The notes beneath the pieces were generated by a model. The model did no database searches. It had not been told where the DNA came from and saw only the letters and a program-made list of their open reading frames with translations. A stretch of 59,534 nucleotides of DNA from Cumulibacter manganitolerans (GTDB taxonomy: Bacteria > Actinomycetota > Actinomycetes > Mycobacteriales > Antricoccaceae), in the NCBI RefSeq assembly GCF_009602465.1, contig NZ_WBKP01000019.1, forward strand, positions 1 through 59,534, written 5' to 3'. Made by a program: the position numbers and the translations under genes. Positions 46,230-58,058 of this stretch are shown here, in pieces. Every line of letters begins with the position of its first letter. The first letter of the stretch is position 1.

Positions 46230-47957
46230 TCAGCGTTCCTCGGACTCGGCGGCGAGCGCGACCTCGTCGTGGTCGACCAGCCGCTGCGCCCGGGCGATCG
46301 AGTCCGACGAGTGCCGGCCCTCGCGCCGCGTCTCGGCCAGCCACACGCGCTGCGCGGCCAGCGCCGAACGGCGCAGATCCACGAACTGGGCGACGTCGTT
46401 GTCCGGGTCGTCGGGGTCCACCTCGACCGCGTGCGCGAACCACGGGCGGCGCGCGGTCGTGCGCCGGATCGCGAGCTCGACGGCGTGCGGATCGGCGTCC
46501 CGGTCGGTCGCCGCCTCGGTGATGGCCTGGACGCCGACGTCCGTCATCTCCGAGATGACCTCCAGCATCTCCTCGCGATCGCGGGCTCGCGTGTCGCGCT
46601 GCAGGTGCAGCACCCGCACCAGCAGCGGCAGCGTGCCGCCCTGGACGAGCAGCGTCAGGGTCGCGACGGTGAACGCCACCAGGACCAGCTCCGTGTAGTA
46701 CGGGTGCTCGCGGGGAAGCGTCTGGACGGCGGCCACCGTCACCACCCCGCGCATCCCGGCCCATCCGATGACCGCGGTGTCCCGCCACCCCAGGGCCTGG
46801 TCGCGAAGCGCCGAGAGGTCGTTCTGCTTGCGGCGGTACGCCGCCCGGATGCGCTCCAGGCGGCCCTCGCGGCCGGGCGGCACCTCGGTGATGGCCTCCA
46901 GCCGCTCCCCCATGGCGGCGTACCGGCGGGCGCGCTCGCGTGCCACCCTCCGCAGGGTCAGCAGCAGCGGCGGCAGGACGGCGTACCGGACCACCACCAG
47001 CAGCACCGCCACGAGGGCGCCGACGCCGACGACCTCGACGATGTGCAGGTTCCGCGCGTCGACCGCCGCGATCACGCCGGGCAGCTGCAAGCCCATCGTC
47101 AGGAACACGCCGTTCTCGACGATCATCGTGAAGGTGTTCCAGGTGGAGGCCTCGGTGAGGCGGTGCGCGGCCCGGATCCGCGACTGGCCACGGTTGCCGA
47201 CCACGAGCCCGGCGACGACCACCGCCACCACCCCGGAGCCGCCGACGGCCTCGGCGGGCAGGAACGCGATGAACGGGGTCGCCACCGACAGCGCGGCGTC
47301 CAGCACCGGATCGACGAGAGCGCGCCGCACCTGCACCACCAGCAGCCCGACCAGACCGCCGACGAGGACCGCACCGGTGACCGCCCACGCGAACGCGCCG
47401 ACCGCTCCCCACACGCTCACGCCCTGGCCGGCACCCGCCGCTGCGCTCAGCGCGGTCGACAGCAGCACCAGCGCGGTCGCGTCATTGACCAGGCCCTCAC
47501 CCTCCAGGATGGTGAGCACCCGCGGAGGGAGACCCAGCTGCTTGCCGAGCGCGGTCGCCGCGACGGCGTCCGGCGGCGCGACGACGGCGCCGAGCGCGAT
47601 GGCGAGCGCGAGCCCCACTGTCGGCCAGATCGCGTGCACCACCAGCCCGACGGCGACGGCGCTGATCGCGACCAGCGCGACGGACAGGAAGACGATGACC
47701 CGCAGGTTGCGCCGGAAGTCGACCGCGGGAACCTTGCGCGCCGCGGAGTACAGCAGGGGCGGCAGCAGCACCGTGAGGATGACCTCGGGAGAGACCGAGA
47801 AGTCGGGGACGACGGGGATCAGGCTCAGCACGGCGCCGGCGACCACCAGGAGCAGGGGAGCGGCGACCCCGATCTTCCCCGCGAAGTAGCCGACCGCGCC
47901 GATCAGGATGATGCCGACCACCAGGATGAAGGTCCACTGCGTGGTCACATGATGCAT
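46230..47957 (-). CDS. Na+/H+ antiporter, CPA1 family
   Basis: 575 residues with about 12 membrane segments in the first ~430. The ion-binding ND pair is in EGEGLVNDATALVLLS, with VVAPPDAVAATALGKQLGLP before it and the conserved WAGMRGVVTVAAVQTLP later. The last ~150 residues are a charged cytosolic tail (TRARDREEMLEVISEM, VEVDPDDPDNDVAQF). It exchanges Na+ or K+ for H+ for pH and salt balance. The start MHHVTTQW has no clear ribosome site; the GTG three codons in is an alternative. Confidence 0.9.
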   Translation of the reverse strand: MHHVTTQWTFILVVGIILIGAVGYFAGKIGVAAPLLLVVAGAVLSLIPVVPDFSVSPEVILTVLLPPLLYSAARKVPAVDFRRNLRVIVFLSVALVAISAVAVGLVVHAIWPTVGLALAIALGAVVAPPDAVAATALGKQLGLPPRVLTILEGEGLVNDATALVLLSTALSAAAGAGQGVSVWGAVGAFAWAVTGAVLVGGLVGLLVVQVRRALVDPVLDAALSVATPFIAFLPAEAVGGSGVVAVVVAGLVVGNRGQSRIRAAHRLTEASTWNTFTMIVENGVFLTMGLQLPGVIAAVDARNLHIVEVVGVGALVAVLLVVVRYAVLPPLLLTLRRVARERARRYAAMGERLEAITEVPPGREGRLERIRAAYRRKQNDLSALRDQALGWRDTAVIGWAGMRGVVTVAAVQTLPREHPYYTELVLVAFTVATLTLLVQGGTLPLLVRVLHLQRDTRARDREEMLEVISEMTDVGVQAITEAATDRDADPHAVELAIRRTTARRPWFAHAVEVDPDDPDNDVAQFVDLRRSALAAQRVWLAETRREGRHSSDSIARAQRLVDHDEVALAAESEER

Positions 47958-47988
47958 GCGCGCATGCTATCGGCGACGAGGCGCTGGC

Positions 47989-49452
47989 TCAGGTGAGCCA
48001 GCCGGCTACCCGCGCAGGTACGTCGGTCGCCTCCGCGGCCTGCACCGCGGTGACGATCCGCGGGATCGCCGCGCGCAGCCGCTCGGTCTGCGGCGTGAGC
48101 GGGATGCGCAGGTAGTTGTCCATCGTGCCGTCCGGCCCGAACCGCGTCCCGGGCACGATCAGCACCCCGTGCCGGGGCGCGAGCCGCGCCGCGTCGGTGG
48201 CGACCGCCTGCGGAAGCCGTACCCACACGGTCGCGCCGCCGGCCGGCCGGATGACCTCCCAGGACGGCGCCTGCTGGGCGAGCGCCGCGCGGAGCACGTC
48301 GAAGTTCTCCCGCATCCGGGCCGCCTGCCGCCGGGCGGCCGCGTCCAGGTCCGGCATCATCTCGACCGCGATCAGCTGGTCGAGCAGCGGTCCGGACATG
48401 TCACCGAGGGCGCGGGCGACGCCGAGCCGCCCGACCACAGCGCTGCCCGCGCGCACCCACCCGATACGCAGGCCGCCCCAGACCGGCTTGGACAGCGACC
48501 CGATGGACACGCCCGAGTTGCGGGCGTCGAAGTACGACATCGGCGGCGGCAGCGTCCGCTCCTCGAGCGCCATCAGCCGGAACGACTCGTCGACCATCAC
48601 CACGGTCCCGGATTCCTCCGAGAGCTGCATGACCAGCGCCCGCGTCTCGGCGTCCATGAGCGCACCGGTCGGGTTCTGGAAGTCCGGCATGAGGAACGCC
48701 GTGCTCGCGGCGCTCTGCCGGAAGGCCGAGCGGAGCAGGTCGTGCATCCACGGCTGGTCGTTGTCCGGCAGCAGCCCGACGGGGCTCGGCACGCGACCGG
48801 TGTGCCGGATCAGGTCCAGGGCCATGGGATAGGTGGGCGACTCCACGATGACCCGGTCCAGCGCGTGCGTGAGGTCGCCGAGCGCCAGCGAGAACCCGTG
48901 CTGCGCGCCGTTGGTGACGAGGATCTGATCGGCGCTGGTCTCGACGCCGGCGGCCACGTAGCGGGCCGCGATCGCCTCGCGCAGCTCCGGCACGCCCAGC
49001 GGGAAGTAGCCGTCGGTGCGGTAGAGGCCGCGCATCCGGTCCACGGCGCGGTCGATCGCGGCATCGAGGAGATCGTCGGGAGCGGCGCGCCCGGCCGTCG
49101 TGAGGTCGATGATGTCGGCTTCCGGGTCCGCCGGGCGGCGGACCGGCACCAGGCCACTGTCGTAGAAGCTGCCGCTGCCGGCAGTGACCACGCTGCCTGA
49201 GCCCCGGCGGCTCGCCAGCCACCCGTCGTCTCGCAGCGCGGAGTACGCGCCGGCGACCGTGGTCCGCGAGACGCCCAGGGCCCGCGAGAGCTCTCGCTCG
49301 GCCGGCAACCGGGCGCCGATGGCGAGGCGGCCGTCGAGCACGCTCTGCCGGATCGCTGCGGCGAGGCCACGGTAGGCCGGTCCGGGGCGGCCCTGCCAGC
49401 CACCGATCATCTGCGCCAACGCCGTCGCGGACGGCCGGACACTGCTCACCAT
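47989..49452 (-). CDS. MocR-family regulator: GntR helix-turn-helix plus aminotransferase domain
   Basis: 487 residues. The N-terminal winged helix (YRGLAAAIRQSVLDGRLAIGARLPAERELSRALGVSRTTVAGAYSALRDDGWLASRRGSGS) is GntR-type. The rest is a fold-type I aminotransferase with the PLP Lys in IGSLSKPVWGGLRIGW and FLMPDFQNPTGALM. MocR proteins sense PLP or amino acid-PLP adducts. It is divergent from a YczE-type membrane gene, the pairing described for the YczR subgroup. The ATG at 49452 was chosen; the GTG immediately after it is possible. Confidence 0.9.
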   Translation of the reverse strand: MVSSVRPSATALAQMIGGWQGRPGPAYRGLAAAIRQSVLDGRLAIGARLPAERELSRALGVSRTTVAGAYSALRDDGWLASRRGSGSVVTAGSGSFYDSGLVPVRRPADPEADIIDLTTAGRAAPDDLLDAAIDRAVDRMRGLYRTDGYFPLGVPELREAIAARYVAAGVETSADQILVTNGAQHGFSLALGDLTHALDRVIVESPTYPMALDLIRHTGRVPSPVGLLPDNDQPWMHDLLRSAFRQSAASTAFLMPDFQNPTGALMDAETRALVMQLSEESGTVVMVDESFRLMALEERTLPPPMSYFDARNSGVSIGSLSKPVWGGLRIGWVRAGSAVVGRLGVARALGDMSGPLLDQLIAVEMMPDLDAAARRQAARMRENFDVLRAALAQQAPSWEVIRPAGGATVWVRLPQAVATDAARLAPRHGVLIVPGTRFGPDGTMDNYLRIPLTPQTERLRAAIPRIVTAVQAAEATDVPARVAGWLT

Positions 49453-49503
49453 ATGAGCCACTTTCAGCGAACTGGCTATGTAAAGCAAGTCCAATCCGCT
49501 GCC

Positions 49504-50196
49504 ATGATCGTCACCGTGACGACGACGACACCACACCGCCGGGCCGGTCTGAGCCGATGGCTGCTGCCGATCCCAACGGGTCGCCGGCCGCGGCGGTTTG
49601 CGCAGCTGTTCGCCGGGCTGTCCCTCTACGGCGTCGGCATGGCCATGCAGGTCCGCGGCGCCCTGGGGCTGGACCCGTGGAACGTGCTGCACGAGGGCCT
49701 CGCGAAGCGCACCGGTCTCACGTTCGGAACGATTCTCGTGATCGTCGGCGTTCTCGTGATCGCGCTGTGGCTACCGCTGCGGCAGCGCCCCGGCCTCGGC
49801 ACGCTCGCCAACGCGCTGTGGGTCGGCGTGATGGCCGACCTGACGCTCGCGGTGCTGCCGGAGAGCCGGCTGCTCGCCGTCCGCATCCCCGAGCTGGCGA
49901 TCGGGATCGTCGGCGTCGGGTTCGCCGGCGCGCTGTACATCGGGGCCGGCTTCGGTCCCGGTCCGCGGGATGGGCTGATGACCGGCCTGCACGCGCGCGG
50001 GTTCGGCTCCCTGCGGCTGATGCGCACCTGCGTCGAGGTGACCGTGCTGGTCGCCGGCTGGCTGCTCGGCGGCGGCGTCGGCCTCGGCACGGTGCTGTTC
50101 GCGCTGAGCATCGGCCCCCTCGTGCAGTGGTTCCTGCCGATGGTGGCCGTCGACCGTCCGCCGCGCGGTGCCACGGCGTACGCCGAGGGCGACTGA
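49504..50196 (+). CDS. yczE: YczE/YyaS/YitT-type membrane protein
   Basis: 230 residues with about five membrane helices. It shows the family features FAGLSLYGVGMAMQVRGALGLDPWNVLHEGLAKRTGLTFGTI and GAGFGPGPRDGLMTGLHARGFGSLRLMRTCVEV. YczE-like proteins are of unproven transport role and are typically controlled by a divergent MocR gene, as here. The ATG at 49504 lies 51 bases from the MocR start, so their control regions coincide; that short gap is AT-richer than its surroundings. Confidence 0.85.
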   Translation: MIVTVTTTTPHRRAGLSRWLLPIPTGRRPRRFAQLFAGLSLYGVGMAMQVRGALGLDPWNVLHEGLAKRTGLTFGTILVIVGVLVIALWLPLRQRPGLGTLANALWVGVMADLTLAVLPESRLLAVRIPELAIGIVGVGFAGALYIGAGFGPGPRDGLMTGLHARGFGSLRLMRTCVEVTVLVAGWLLGGGVGLGTVLFALSIGPLVQWFLPMVAVDRPPRGATAYAEGD

Positions 50197-50293
50197 CCTC
50201 GGTTCTGCGGGGCAGTGGCGCACGCTATCGGGCGATTACCGTGACCTACTCCACCGCAGAAGACGCGGCTCGCGGCTCGCGCGTCGTACGTCG

Positions 50294-51307
50294 CTAGTGG
50301 ATCCGCCAGGTAAGGCCGTCCCGCTCGAGCCGCAGCCGGTGGTTGTGCGTGGCCAGCGCACCCTCGAACAGCCGACCCCAGATCCGGTCGACCGCGGGGT
50401 GCGCGCCCGGGCCGACGAAGACGGGAGCCTCCTGGGTCACCGTGGCGCCGGCGGCGGCCCGTTCCACCGACGCGGACGTGCCGTGACCGCTGAGCAGGGC
50501 GGCGAGGATGTCGGCCGCGCTGTGCGCCGACCCGTCCGGCGTCGCGCCGAGGATCGCGCAGACGGTGGGGTAGTACTGCATGCCGATCTGCTTGGCCGCC
50601 AGCCCGATCACCGCGACGGCCTGCTCCTCGCCCCACAGGTCGATCGCCGTGCCGACCGCGGTCTGCGGGTAGGTCATCGCGTAGTTGCGGTGCGCCTTGG
50701 CCAGCCGTTCGCTCGGCCACTGCTCGGTCGGCAGGGCCGGCGCCAGCGCCGGGTCGAAGTCGGGGGCGTCCTGCGTGCGGTCGAAGCGCAGCCGCTGGTG
50801 CGGCTCCAGCGGCTCGTCGTACTCGAAGTAGTAGCCCTCGAGCGCGCTGTCGCCGTCGGCAGCCTGCTTGGTGCAGACGAAGCCGAGCCGCGGATTGCCC
50901 AGCGCGACGCCGTTGCGGGCGTGCCAGCCGCGCAGCATCGCCTCGGAGACGATCGGCGGGACGCCGCACAGCGCCGAGCCCTCCCACACCCAGCGCGGAG
51001 TGCCGTACCGGATCCACGCCTTGCGGTCGGACTCGGGCATGAACTCGACGTTGACGCCGCCGATCCAGTTGGAGAGGTAGTGGTACTTCGCCGCCGCGAC
51101 CGCGTCCGGCTGGCCGGCGAGCCCGAGCTTCTGCAGCCCGGCGACGAACTTCTGCTCCCGTTGCCGGCTGAACACCTCGAACACGAGATCGGCGGCCCGC
51201 TGCCCGCCGAGCCGCGACGAGGACGCGAGCACGATGCCGGTGAAGAACGCGTGGTAGAGCTCGGCGACGGCGCGCCATGTGCGCTCGTCGTTCGTCGTGG
51301 ATGGCAT
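50294..51307 (-). CDS. Conserved-looking protein, 337 aa, unknown
   Basis: Begins [22 protein letters not shown] and is an all-soluble mixed alpha/beta protein with no signal peptide or membrane segment. Visible points are [73 protein letters not shown] and [22 protein letters not shown]. The pattern of a helical N-terminus and a Trp-rich middle is faintly like the L-2-amino-thiazoline-4-carboxylate hydrolase group, but I cannot confirm that. It lies alone, divergent from pdxT. Confidence 0.7.
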   Translation of the reverse strand: MPSTTNDERTWRAVAELYHAFFTGIVLASSSRLGGQRAADLVFEVFSRQREQKFVAGLQKLGLAGQPDAVAAAKYHYLSNWIGGVNVEFMPESDRKAWIRYGTPRWVWEGSALCGVPPIVSEAMLRGWHARNGVALGNPRLGFVCTKQAADGDSALEGYYFEYDEPLEPHQRLRFDRTQDAPDFDPALAPALPTEQWPSERLAKAHRNYAMTYPQTAVGTAIDLWGEEQAVAVIGLAAKQIGMQYYPTVCAILGATPDGSAHSAADILAALLSGHGTSASVERAAAGATVTQEAPVFVGPGAHPAVDRIWGRLFEGALATHNHRLRLERDGLTWRIH

Positions 51308-51410
51308 TCCGGCAATGTATCGGTCGCTCGATGCTGCCGAGCGGGAGGCCGGGGGCGCACGCGCAGGCTGGACTACCGTGGTGGCGCGAAACCCGAACGA
51401 CGGAGGTCTT

Positions 51411-52052
51411 GTGAGCACACCCACCATCGGCGTCCTGGCACTGCAGGGCGACGTCGCCGAGCACCTGCGTGCGCTGGAGGTGTGCGGGGCACGGGCGGTG
51501 CCGGTGCGCCGACCGAGCGAGCTGGCGGACGTCGACGCCCTGCTGCTGCCCGGGGGCGAGTCGACCACCATCGACAAGCTGCTGCGCGCCTTCGGCCTGA
51601 TGCAGCCGCTGCGCGAGCGCATCGCGGCCGGGATGCCGGCCTACGGCTCGTGCGCCGGGATGATCCTGCTGGCCGACCGCATCGAGGACGGGATGGCGGG
51701 CCAGCAGACGGTCGGCGGCATCGACATGGTCGTGCGCCGCAACGCGTTCGGCAGGCAGGTGGACTCGTTCGAGGCCACGGTCGCCATCGCGACGATCGGC
51801 GGCGCGCCGTTCCACGCGGTGTTCATCCGCGCGCCGTGGGTGGAGTCCGTCAGCGCGGACGTCGAGGTGCTCGCGCGCGTCGAGAGCGGCCCGGCGGCCG
51901 GTAGAATCGTCGCTGTCAGGCAGGGAACGCTCGTCGCGACGTCCTTCCACCCGGAGGTGACCGGCGACCTGCGCGTGCACGAGTACTTCGTGTCGCTGGT
52001 CCGCGAAGGCGCGCCGAGCACCGCACCTGCGTCACCGATCGACACCGCATAA
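51411..52052 (+). CDS. pdxT: Pyridoxal 5'-phosphate synthase glutaminase subunit
   Basis: 213 residues, class I glutamine amidotransferase. The start is [19 protein letters not shown], the oxyanion strand [14 protein letters not shown], the nucleophile [15 protein letters not shown] and the His/Glu pair in SFHPEVTGD. It hydrolyses glutamine and passes ammonia to PdxS. The GTG start has GGAGG six bases upstream. yebC follows 19 bases after its stop. Confidence 0.96.
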   Translation: MSTPTIGVLALQGDVAEHLRALEVCGARAVPVRRPSELADVDALLLPGGESTTIDKLLRAFGLMQPLRERIAAGMPAYGSCAGMILLADRIEDGMAGQQTVGGIDMVVRRNAFGRQVDSFEATVAIATIGGAPFHAVFIRAPWVESVSADVEVLARVESGPAAGRIVAVRQGTLVATSFHPEVTGDLRVHEYFVSLVREGAPSTAPASPIDTA

Positions 52053-52071
52053 CGCATGAGGGGACGTGTCC

Positions 52072-52824
52072 ATGAGCGGACATTCCAAATGGGCGACCAC
52101 GAAGCACAAGAAGGCCGTGATCGATGCCAAGCGCGGCAAGCTGTTCGCCAAGCTGGTCAAGAACATCGAGGTCGCGGCGCGCACCGGCGGTGGTGACCCG
52201 GATGGAAACCCGACGCTCTTCGACGCGATCCAGAAGGCCAAGAAGACCTCGGTGCCCAACGACAACATCGAGCGGGCGCGCAAGCGGGGCGCCGGCGAAG
52301 AAGCCGGCGGGGCTGACTGGCAGACCATCATGTACGAGGGCTACGGGCCGTCGGGCGTCGCGATGCTCATCGAGTGCCTGACCGACAACAAGAACCGCGC
52401 GGCGAGCGAGGTGCGTACGGCGATGACCCGCAACGGCGGCCAGATGGCCGACCCGGGTTCGGTTTCTTACCTCTTCAGCCGCAAGGGCGTGGTGATCCTT
52501 CCGAAGAACGACCTGAGCGAGGACGATGTCCTTGAGGCGGTGCTCGAAGCCGGCGCCGAGGAGGTCAACGACCTCGGCGAGTCGTTCGAGGTGGTCAGTG
52601 AGGCGACCGACCTCGTGGCGGTCCGCGAGGCGCTGCAGTCCGCGGGCTACGACTACGACTCGGCCGACTCGAGCTTCCTGCCCAGCGTCAGCGTGCCGCT
52701 GGAGGCCGAGGCGGCCGAGAAGGTCTTCAAGCTCGTCGACGCGCTCGAGGACTGCGACGACGTGCAGAACGTCTACGCGAACTTCGACGTCTCCGACGAC
52801 GTGATGGCGCAGATCGACTCCTGA
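52072..52824 (+). CDS. yebC: YebC/PmpR family protein
   Basis: 250 residues: [80 protein letters not shown] and FSRKGVVIL. YebC-type proteins act as transcription or translation regulators; some relieve ribosome stalling at proline stretches. The gene stands before ruvC as in most bacteria. The ATG at 52072 was chosen over the GTG six bases earlier, with GAGGGGAC upstream. Confidence 0.95.
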   Translation: MSGHSKWATTKHKKAVIDAKRGKLFAKLVKNIEVAARTGGGDPDGNPTLFDAIQKAKKTSVPNDNIERARKRGAGEEAGGADWQTIMYEGYGPSGVAMLIECLTDNKNRAASEVRTAMTRNGGQMADPGSVSYLFSRKGVVILPKNDLSEDDVLEAVLEAGAEEVNDLGESFEVVSEATDLVAVREALQSAGYDYDSADSSFLPSVSVPLEAEAAEKVFKLVDALEDCDDVQNVYANFDVSDDVMAQIDS

Positions 52825-52904
52825 TCGCGGCGTGTTGGACGCGTACGGCGTCCGGCATGGCCTACGCTCGATCCTCGTACACGTGTGCGACGAGAGGGCG
52901 GCCG

Positions 52905-53435
52905 ATGAGAGTTCTCGGAGTCGATCCGGGATTGACCAGATGCGGCTTCGGCGTCGTCGAGGGGCGCGCCGGGAAGCCGCTGGTGCACCTGCACCACGCC
53001 GTCGAGCGGACCCCGGCCGATCTGGAGGTCGCTCGACGCCTCGCGCTGATCTCGTCCGCCGTCCTGCACCAGATCGAGATCTACCGTCCGGACTGCATCG
53101 CGGTCGAGCGGGTGTTCAGCCAGCACAACACCCGCACGGTCATGGGTGTGGCGCAGGCCGCCGGTGTCGCGTTGCTGCACGCCGCGCAGGCCGGCATCCC
53201 GGTGGCCCTCTACACGCCGTCGGAGGTGAAGGCGGCCGTCACCGGCTCCGGGCGCGCCGACAAGGCGCAGGTCCAGCTGATGGTCACCCGCGTGCTCCGC
53301 CTGCCGGCGCCGCCCAAGCCGGCGGACGCCGCGGACGCGCTCGCGATCGCCACCTGCCACATCTGGCGCGGGGCCGCCGTCGGGCGCTACCAGGCCGCGC
53401 TGGCCGCGGCCGGCGCGAAAGCGGTGCGCCGATGA
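52905..53435 (+). CDS. ruvC: Crossover junction endodeoxyribonuclease
   Basis: 176 residues. The acidic active site is spread over [18 protein letters not shown] (Asp), [23 protein letters not shown] (Glu) and [15 protein letters not shown] (two Asp). RuvC cuts Holliday junctions symmetrically with RuvAB. The ATG at 52905 is used; an extension to 52857 is non-conserved in type. It overlaps ruvA by four bases. Confidence 0.96.
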   Translation: MRVLGVDPGLTRCGFGVVEGRAGKPLVHLHHAVERTPADLEVARRLALISSAVLHQIEIYRPDCIAVERVFSQHNTRTVMGVAQAAGVALLHAAQAGIPVALYTPSEVKAAVTGSGRADKAQVQLMVTRVLRLPAPPKPADAADALAIATCHIWRGAAVGRYQAALAAAGAKAVRR

Positions 53436-54055
53436 TCGCCTCCGTGAGCGGCACCGTCCGCAGCCTCAGCGACACGTCCGCGGTCATCGAGGTCGGTGGC
53501 GTCGGCATGCTCGTGCAGTGCACGCCCGGCACCCTCGCCCGGCTGCGGGTCGGCGAGCACGGGAGCGTCTCGACCAGCCTGGTCGTGCGCGAGGACTCGC
53601 TGACGCTGTTCGGCTTCGCCGGCGACGACGAGCGCGAGCTCTTCGAGCTGCTGCAGACCGCGACCGGCGTCGGTCCCAAGGTGGCGCAGGCCGTGCTGGC
53701 CACCATGCCGGTGCGCGAGGTCCGCCAGGCGATCGCGCTGGGCGAGATCGGCGTCCTCACGCGCGTGCCGGGCATCGGCAGGAAGGGCGCCGAGCGCATG
53801 GTGCTGGACCTGCGCGACCGGATCGGCATGCTCAGCGCCCCGTCGGCGCCGGGCGCGGCGCCCACCCCCGTCGCGCCGGTCGCCCCGTGGCGCGATCAGC
53901 TGCTCGGCGCCCTCACCGGGCTGGGCTGGTCGTCGGGCGAGGCCGACGAGGCCGTGGCCGCGCTGGAGCCGATGGCCGCCGAGGCGATGGAGCGTGACGG
54001 TCGCGTGGAGGTCGCCGTCCTGCTGCGGGCCGCGCTGCGCTCCCTGAGCAGGTAG
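53432..54055 (+). CDS. ruvA: Holliday junction branch migration protein RuvA
   Basis: 207 residues: an OB domain ([28 protein letters not shown]), a helix-hairpin-helix domain ([43 protein letters not shown]), a Pro/Ala linker and a C-terminal domain III ([18 protein letters not shown]) that contacts RuvB. It binds four-way junctions as a tetramer. ATGA overlap with ruvC; ruvB follows after 16 bases. Confidence 0.96.
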   Translation: MIASVSGTVRSLSDTSAVIEVGGVGMLVQCTPGTLARLRVGEHGSVSTSLVVREDSLTLFGFAGDDERELFELLQTATGVGPKVAQAVLATMPVREVRQAIALGEIGVLTRVPGIGRKGAERMVLDLRDRIGMLSAPSAPGAAPTPVAPVAPWRDQLLGALTGLGWSSGEADEAVAALEPMAAEAMERDGRVEVAVLLRAALRSLSR

Positions 54056-54071
54056 GCATACTGGGTGCGCC

Positions 54072-55106
54072 ATGACTGAGCCCTCCGAGGACGTTCCCGA
54101 GATCGTCTCGCCGTACGCCGGCATCGACGAGCGGGACGTCGAGACGTCGCTGCGGCCGAAGACGCTCGGCGACTTCGTCGGACAGGTGCGGGTGCGCGAG
54201 CAGCTCGCCGTCGTCCTCGACAGCGCGAAGGCGCGCCGCCAGCCACCGGACCACATCCTGCTCAGCGGCCCACCCGGACTGGGCAAGACGAGCCTGGCGA
54301 TGATCATCGCCGCGGAGCTGGGTGCCGCGATCCGGGTGACCAGCGGCCCCGCGATCGAACGCGCCGGCGACCTCGCCGCGATGCTCTCGACGCTCGACGA
54401 GGGCGACGTGCTGTTCATCGACGAGATCCACCGCGTCGCGCGGCCCGCCGAGGAGCTGCTGTACATCGCGATGGAGGACTTCCGCGTGGACGTCGTCGTC
54501 GGCAAGGGCCCGGGCGCCACCGCCATACCGCTCGACGTCGCCCCGTTCACCCTCGTGGGCGCCACGACCCGCTCGGGCCTGCTCACCGGTCCGCTGCGTG
54601 ACCGGTTCGGGTTCGTCGCGCACATGGACTTCTACACCGACGCCGAGCTCGAGCACGTGATCGGCCGCAGCGCCGGTCTGCTGGGCATCGAGATCGACCC
54701 GGCTGGCGCGGCGGAGATCGCCCGGCGCAGCCGCGGCACCCCCCGCATCGCGAACCGGCTGCTGCGCCGCGCCCGCGACTTCGCCGAGGTCCGCGCCGAC
54801 GGCCACCTGAGCCGCGAGGTCGCCCGCGCGGCCCTCGACGTCTACGACATCGACGAGCTCGGCCTCGACCGGCTCGACCGGCTGGTGCTGGAGGCGCTGG
54901 TCCGGCAGTTCAACGGCGGACCGGTCGGCGTCGCGACCCTCGCCCTCGCCGTCGGCGAGGAGGTGCAGACGGTCGAGGACGTCGCCGAGCCCTTCCTCGT
55001 GCGCGCCGGCCTGCTCGCCCGCACGCCGCGCGGCCGCATCGCCACGCGCGCCGCCTGGGCGCACGTCGGCGTCGCCATGCCGCGCGACGACACCGCGTTG
55101 TTCTGA
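54072..55106 (+). CDS. ruvB: Holliday junction branch migration helicase RuvB
   Basis: 344-residue AAA+ ATPase: [20 protein letters not shown], Walker [17 protein letters not shown], Walker [12 protein letters not shown], sensor 1 [20 protein letters not shown] and the winged-helix C-terminus with [13 protein letters not shown]. It drives branch migration as hexamers bound to RuvA. End of the ruvCAB operon. Confidence 0.97.
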   Translation: MTEPSEDVPEIVSPYAGIDERDVETSLRPKTLGDFVGQVRVREQLAVVLDSAKARRQPPDHILLSGPPGLGKTSLAMIIAAELGAAIRVTSGPAIERAGDLAAMLSTLDEGDVLFIDEIHRVARPAEELLYIAMEDFRVDVVVGKGPGATAIPLDVAPFTLVGATTRSGLLTGPLRDRFGFVAHMDFYTDAELEHVIGRSAGLLGIEIDPAGAAEIARRSRGTPRIANRLLRRARDFAEVRADGHLSREVARAALDVYDIDELGLDRLDRLVLEALVRQFNGGPVGVATLALAVGEEVQTVEDVAEPFLVRAGLLARTPRGRIATRAAWAHVGVAMPRDDTALF

Positions 55107-55210
55107 TCGGTCGCCCGGGTGCGATCGCCTCGGGCCCTTCGGCTCTGTGCGGCGGGTCCTGGTCCTCGTAGCGTGGCAACCAGCGACGCAGCAGGAGCGA
55201 AGGCATCGAG

Positions 55211-57059
<1,849 letters not shown>

Positions 57060-57063
<4 letters not shown>

Positions 57064-58058
57064 CGACGACGCCGTCCGCCGATCCGAGCTCGCTGGAGCG
57101 CGAGGAGGCCCACGCGCTGCTGAAGGGCATGCTCAGGGTGCGGCGCTTCGAGGAGCGCTGCATCGAGCTGTACAGCGCGGCACGCATTCGCGGCTTCATG
57201 CACGTCTACATCGGCGAGGAGGCAGTGGCTGTGGGCGCGATGCAGTCGCTGCGGCCGGACGACGCCGTGGTGTCCACGTACCGCGAGCACGGCCACGCGT
57301 TGGTGCGCGGTGTGCCCGCGGCGTCCATCCTCGCCGAGATGTACGGCAAGGCGGAGGGCTGCAGCAGGGGGCACGGCGGGTCCATGCACCTGTTCGACCT
57401 CGCCGCCCGCTTCTACGGCGGGAATGCGATCGTCGCCGGTGGCATCCCGATCGCGGTCGGGCTCGCCCTGGCGGACAAGCTGCAGGGCAGGGACCGGGTA
57501 TCGGCCTGCTTCTTCGGAGAGGGCGCGGTCGCCGAGGGCGCCTTCCACGAGTCGCTCAACCTCGCCGCGCTGTGGCGCCTGCCGGTGGTGTTCTTCTGCG
57601 AGAACAACCTCTACGCCATGGGCACCGCGCTGACCCGCTCCGAGTCGCAGACCGACCTCACCGCCAAGGCGGCGTCCTACGCGGTGCCCACGTGGGCGGC
57701 CGACGGGATGGACGTGCTGGCCTGCCGGGCAGCGGCCGGCCAGGCGGTCGCCGCGACGCGCGCCGGCGCCGGGCCCGCCTTCGTCGAGTTCCGGACCTAC
57801 CGATTCCGCGCGCACTCGATGTACGACCCCGAGCTGTACCGCCCCAAGGCCGAGGTCCAGCGATGGAAGCAGCGTGACCCGGTGGAGACCTTCGCCGCCG
57901 CGCTGCAGGACCTGGGTCTGCTGGACCGGGCCGAGCACGACGCGCTCGAGAGGGACGTCGCCGCGGAGATCGACGACGCCGTCGCCTTCGCGGAGCGCGG
58001 CACCCTCGAGCCGGTCGAGGCGCTCACCGACCACGTCTACCGGCGGCGCGTGCGATGA
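57060..58058 (+). CDS. Acetoin/2-oxoacid dehydrogenase E1 alpha subunit
   Basis: 332 residues. The thiamine diphosphate motif runs from GDS-like [28 protein letters not shown] to [34 protein letters not shown] and [17 protein letters not shown] are typical of E1 alpha of the acetoin dehydrogenase (AcoA) and pyruvate dehydrogenase types. With the next gene it decarboxylates the substrate and passes the acyl group to a lipoyl domain. The GTG start overlaps the acsA stop and its own stop overlaps E1 beta. The acs neighbour favours acetoin, but pyruvate cannot be excluded. Confidence 0.9.

Noticed and set aside
50197-50293. Inverted pair TTCTGCGG/CCGCAGAA after yczE as a terminator
   Set aside because: Only eight bases with a loop of about 45; too weak to call.
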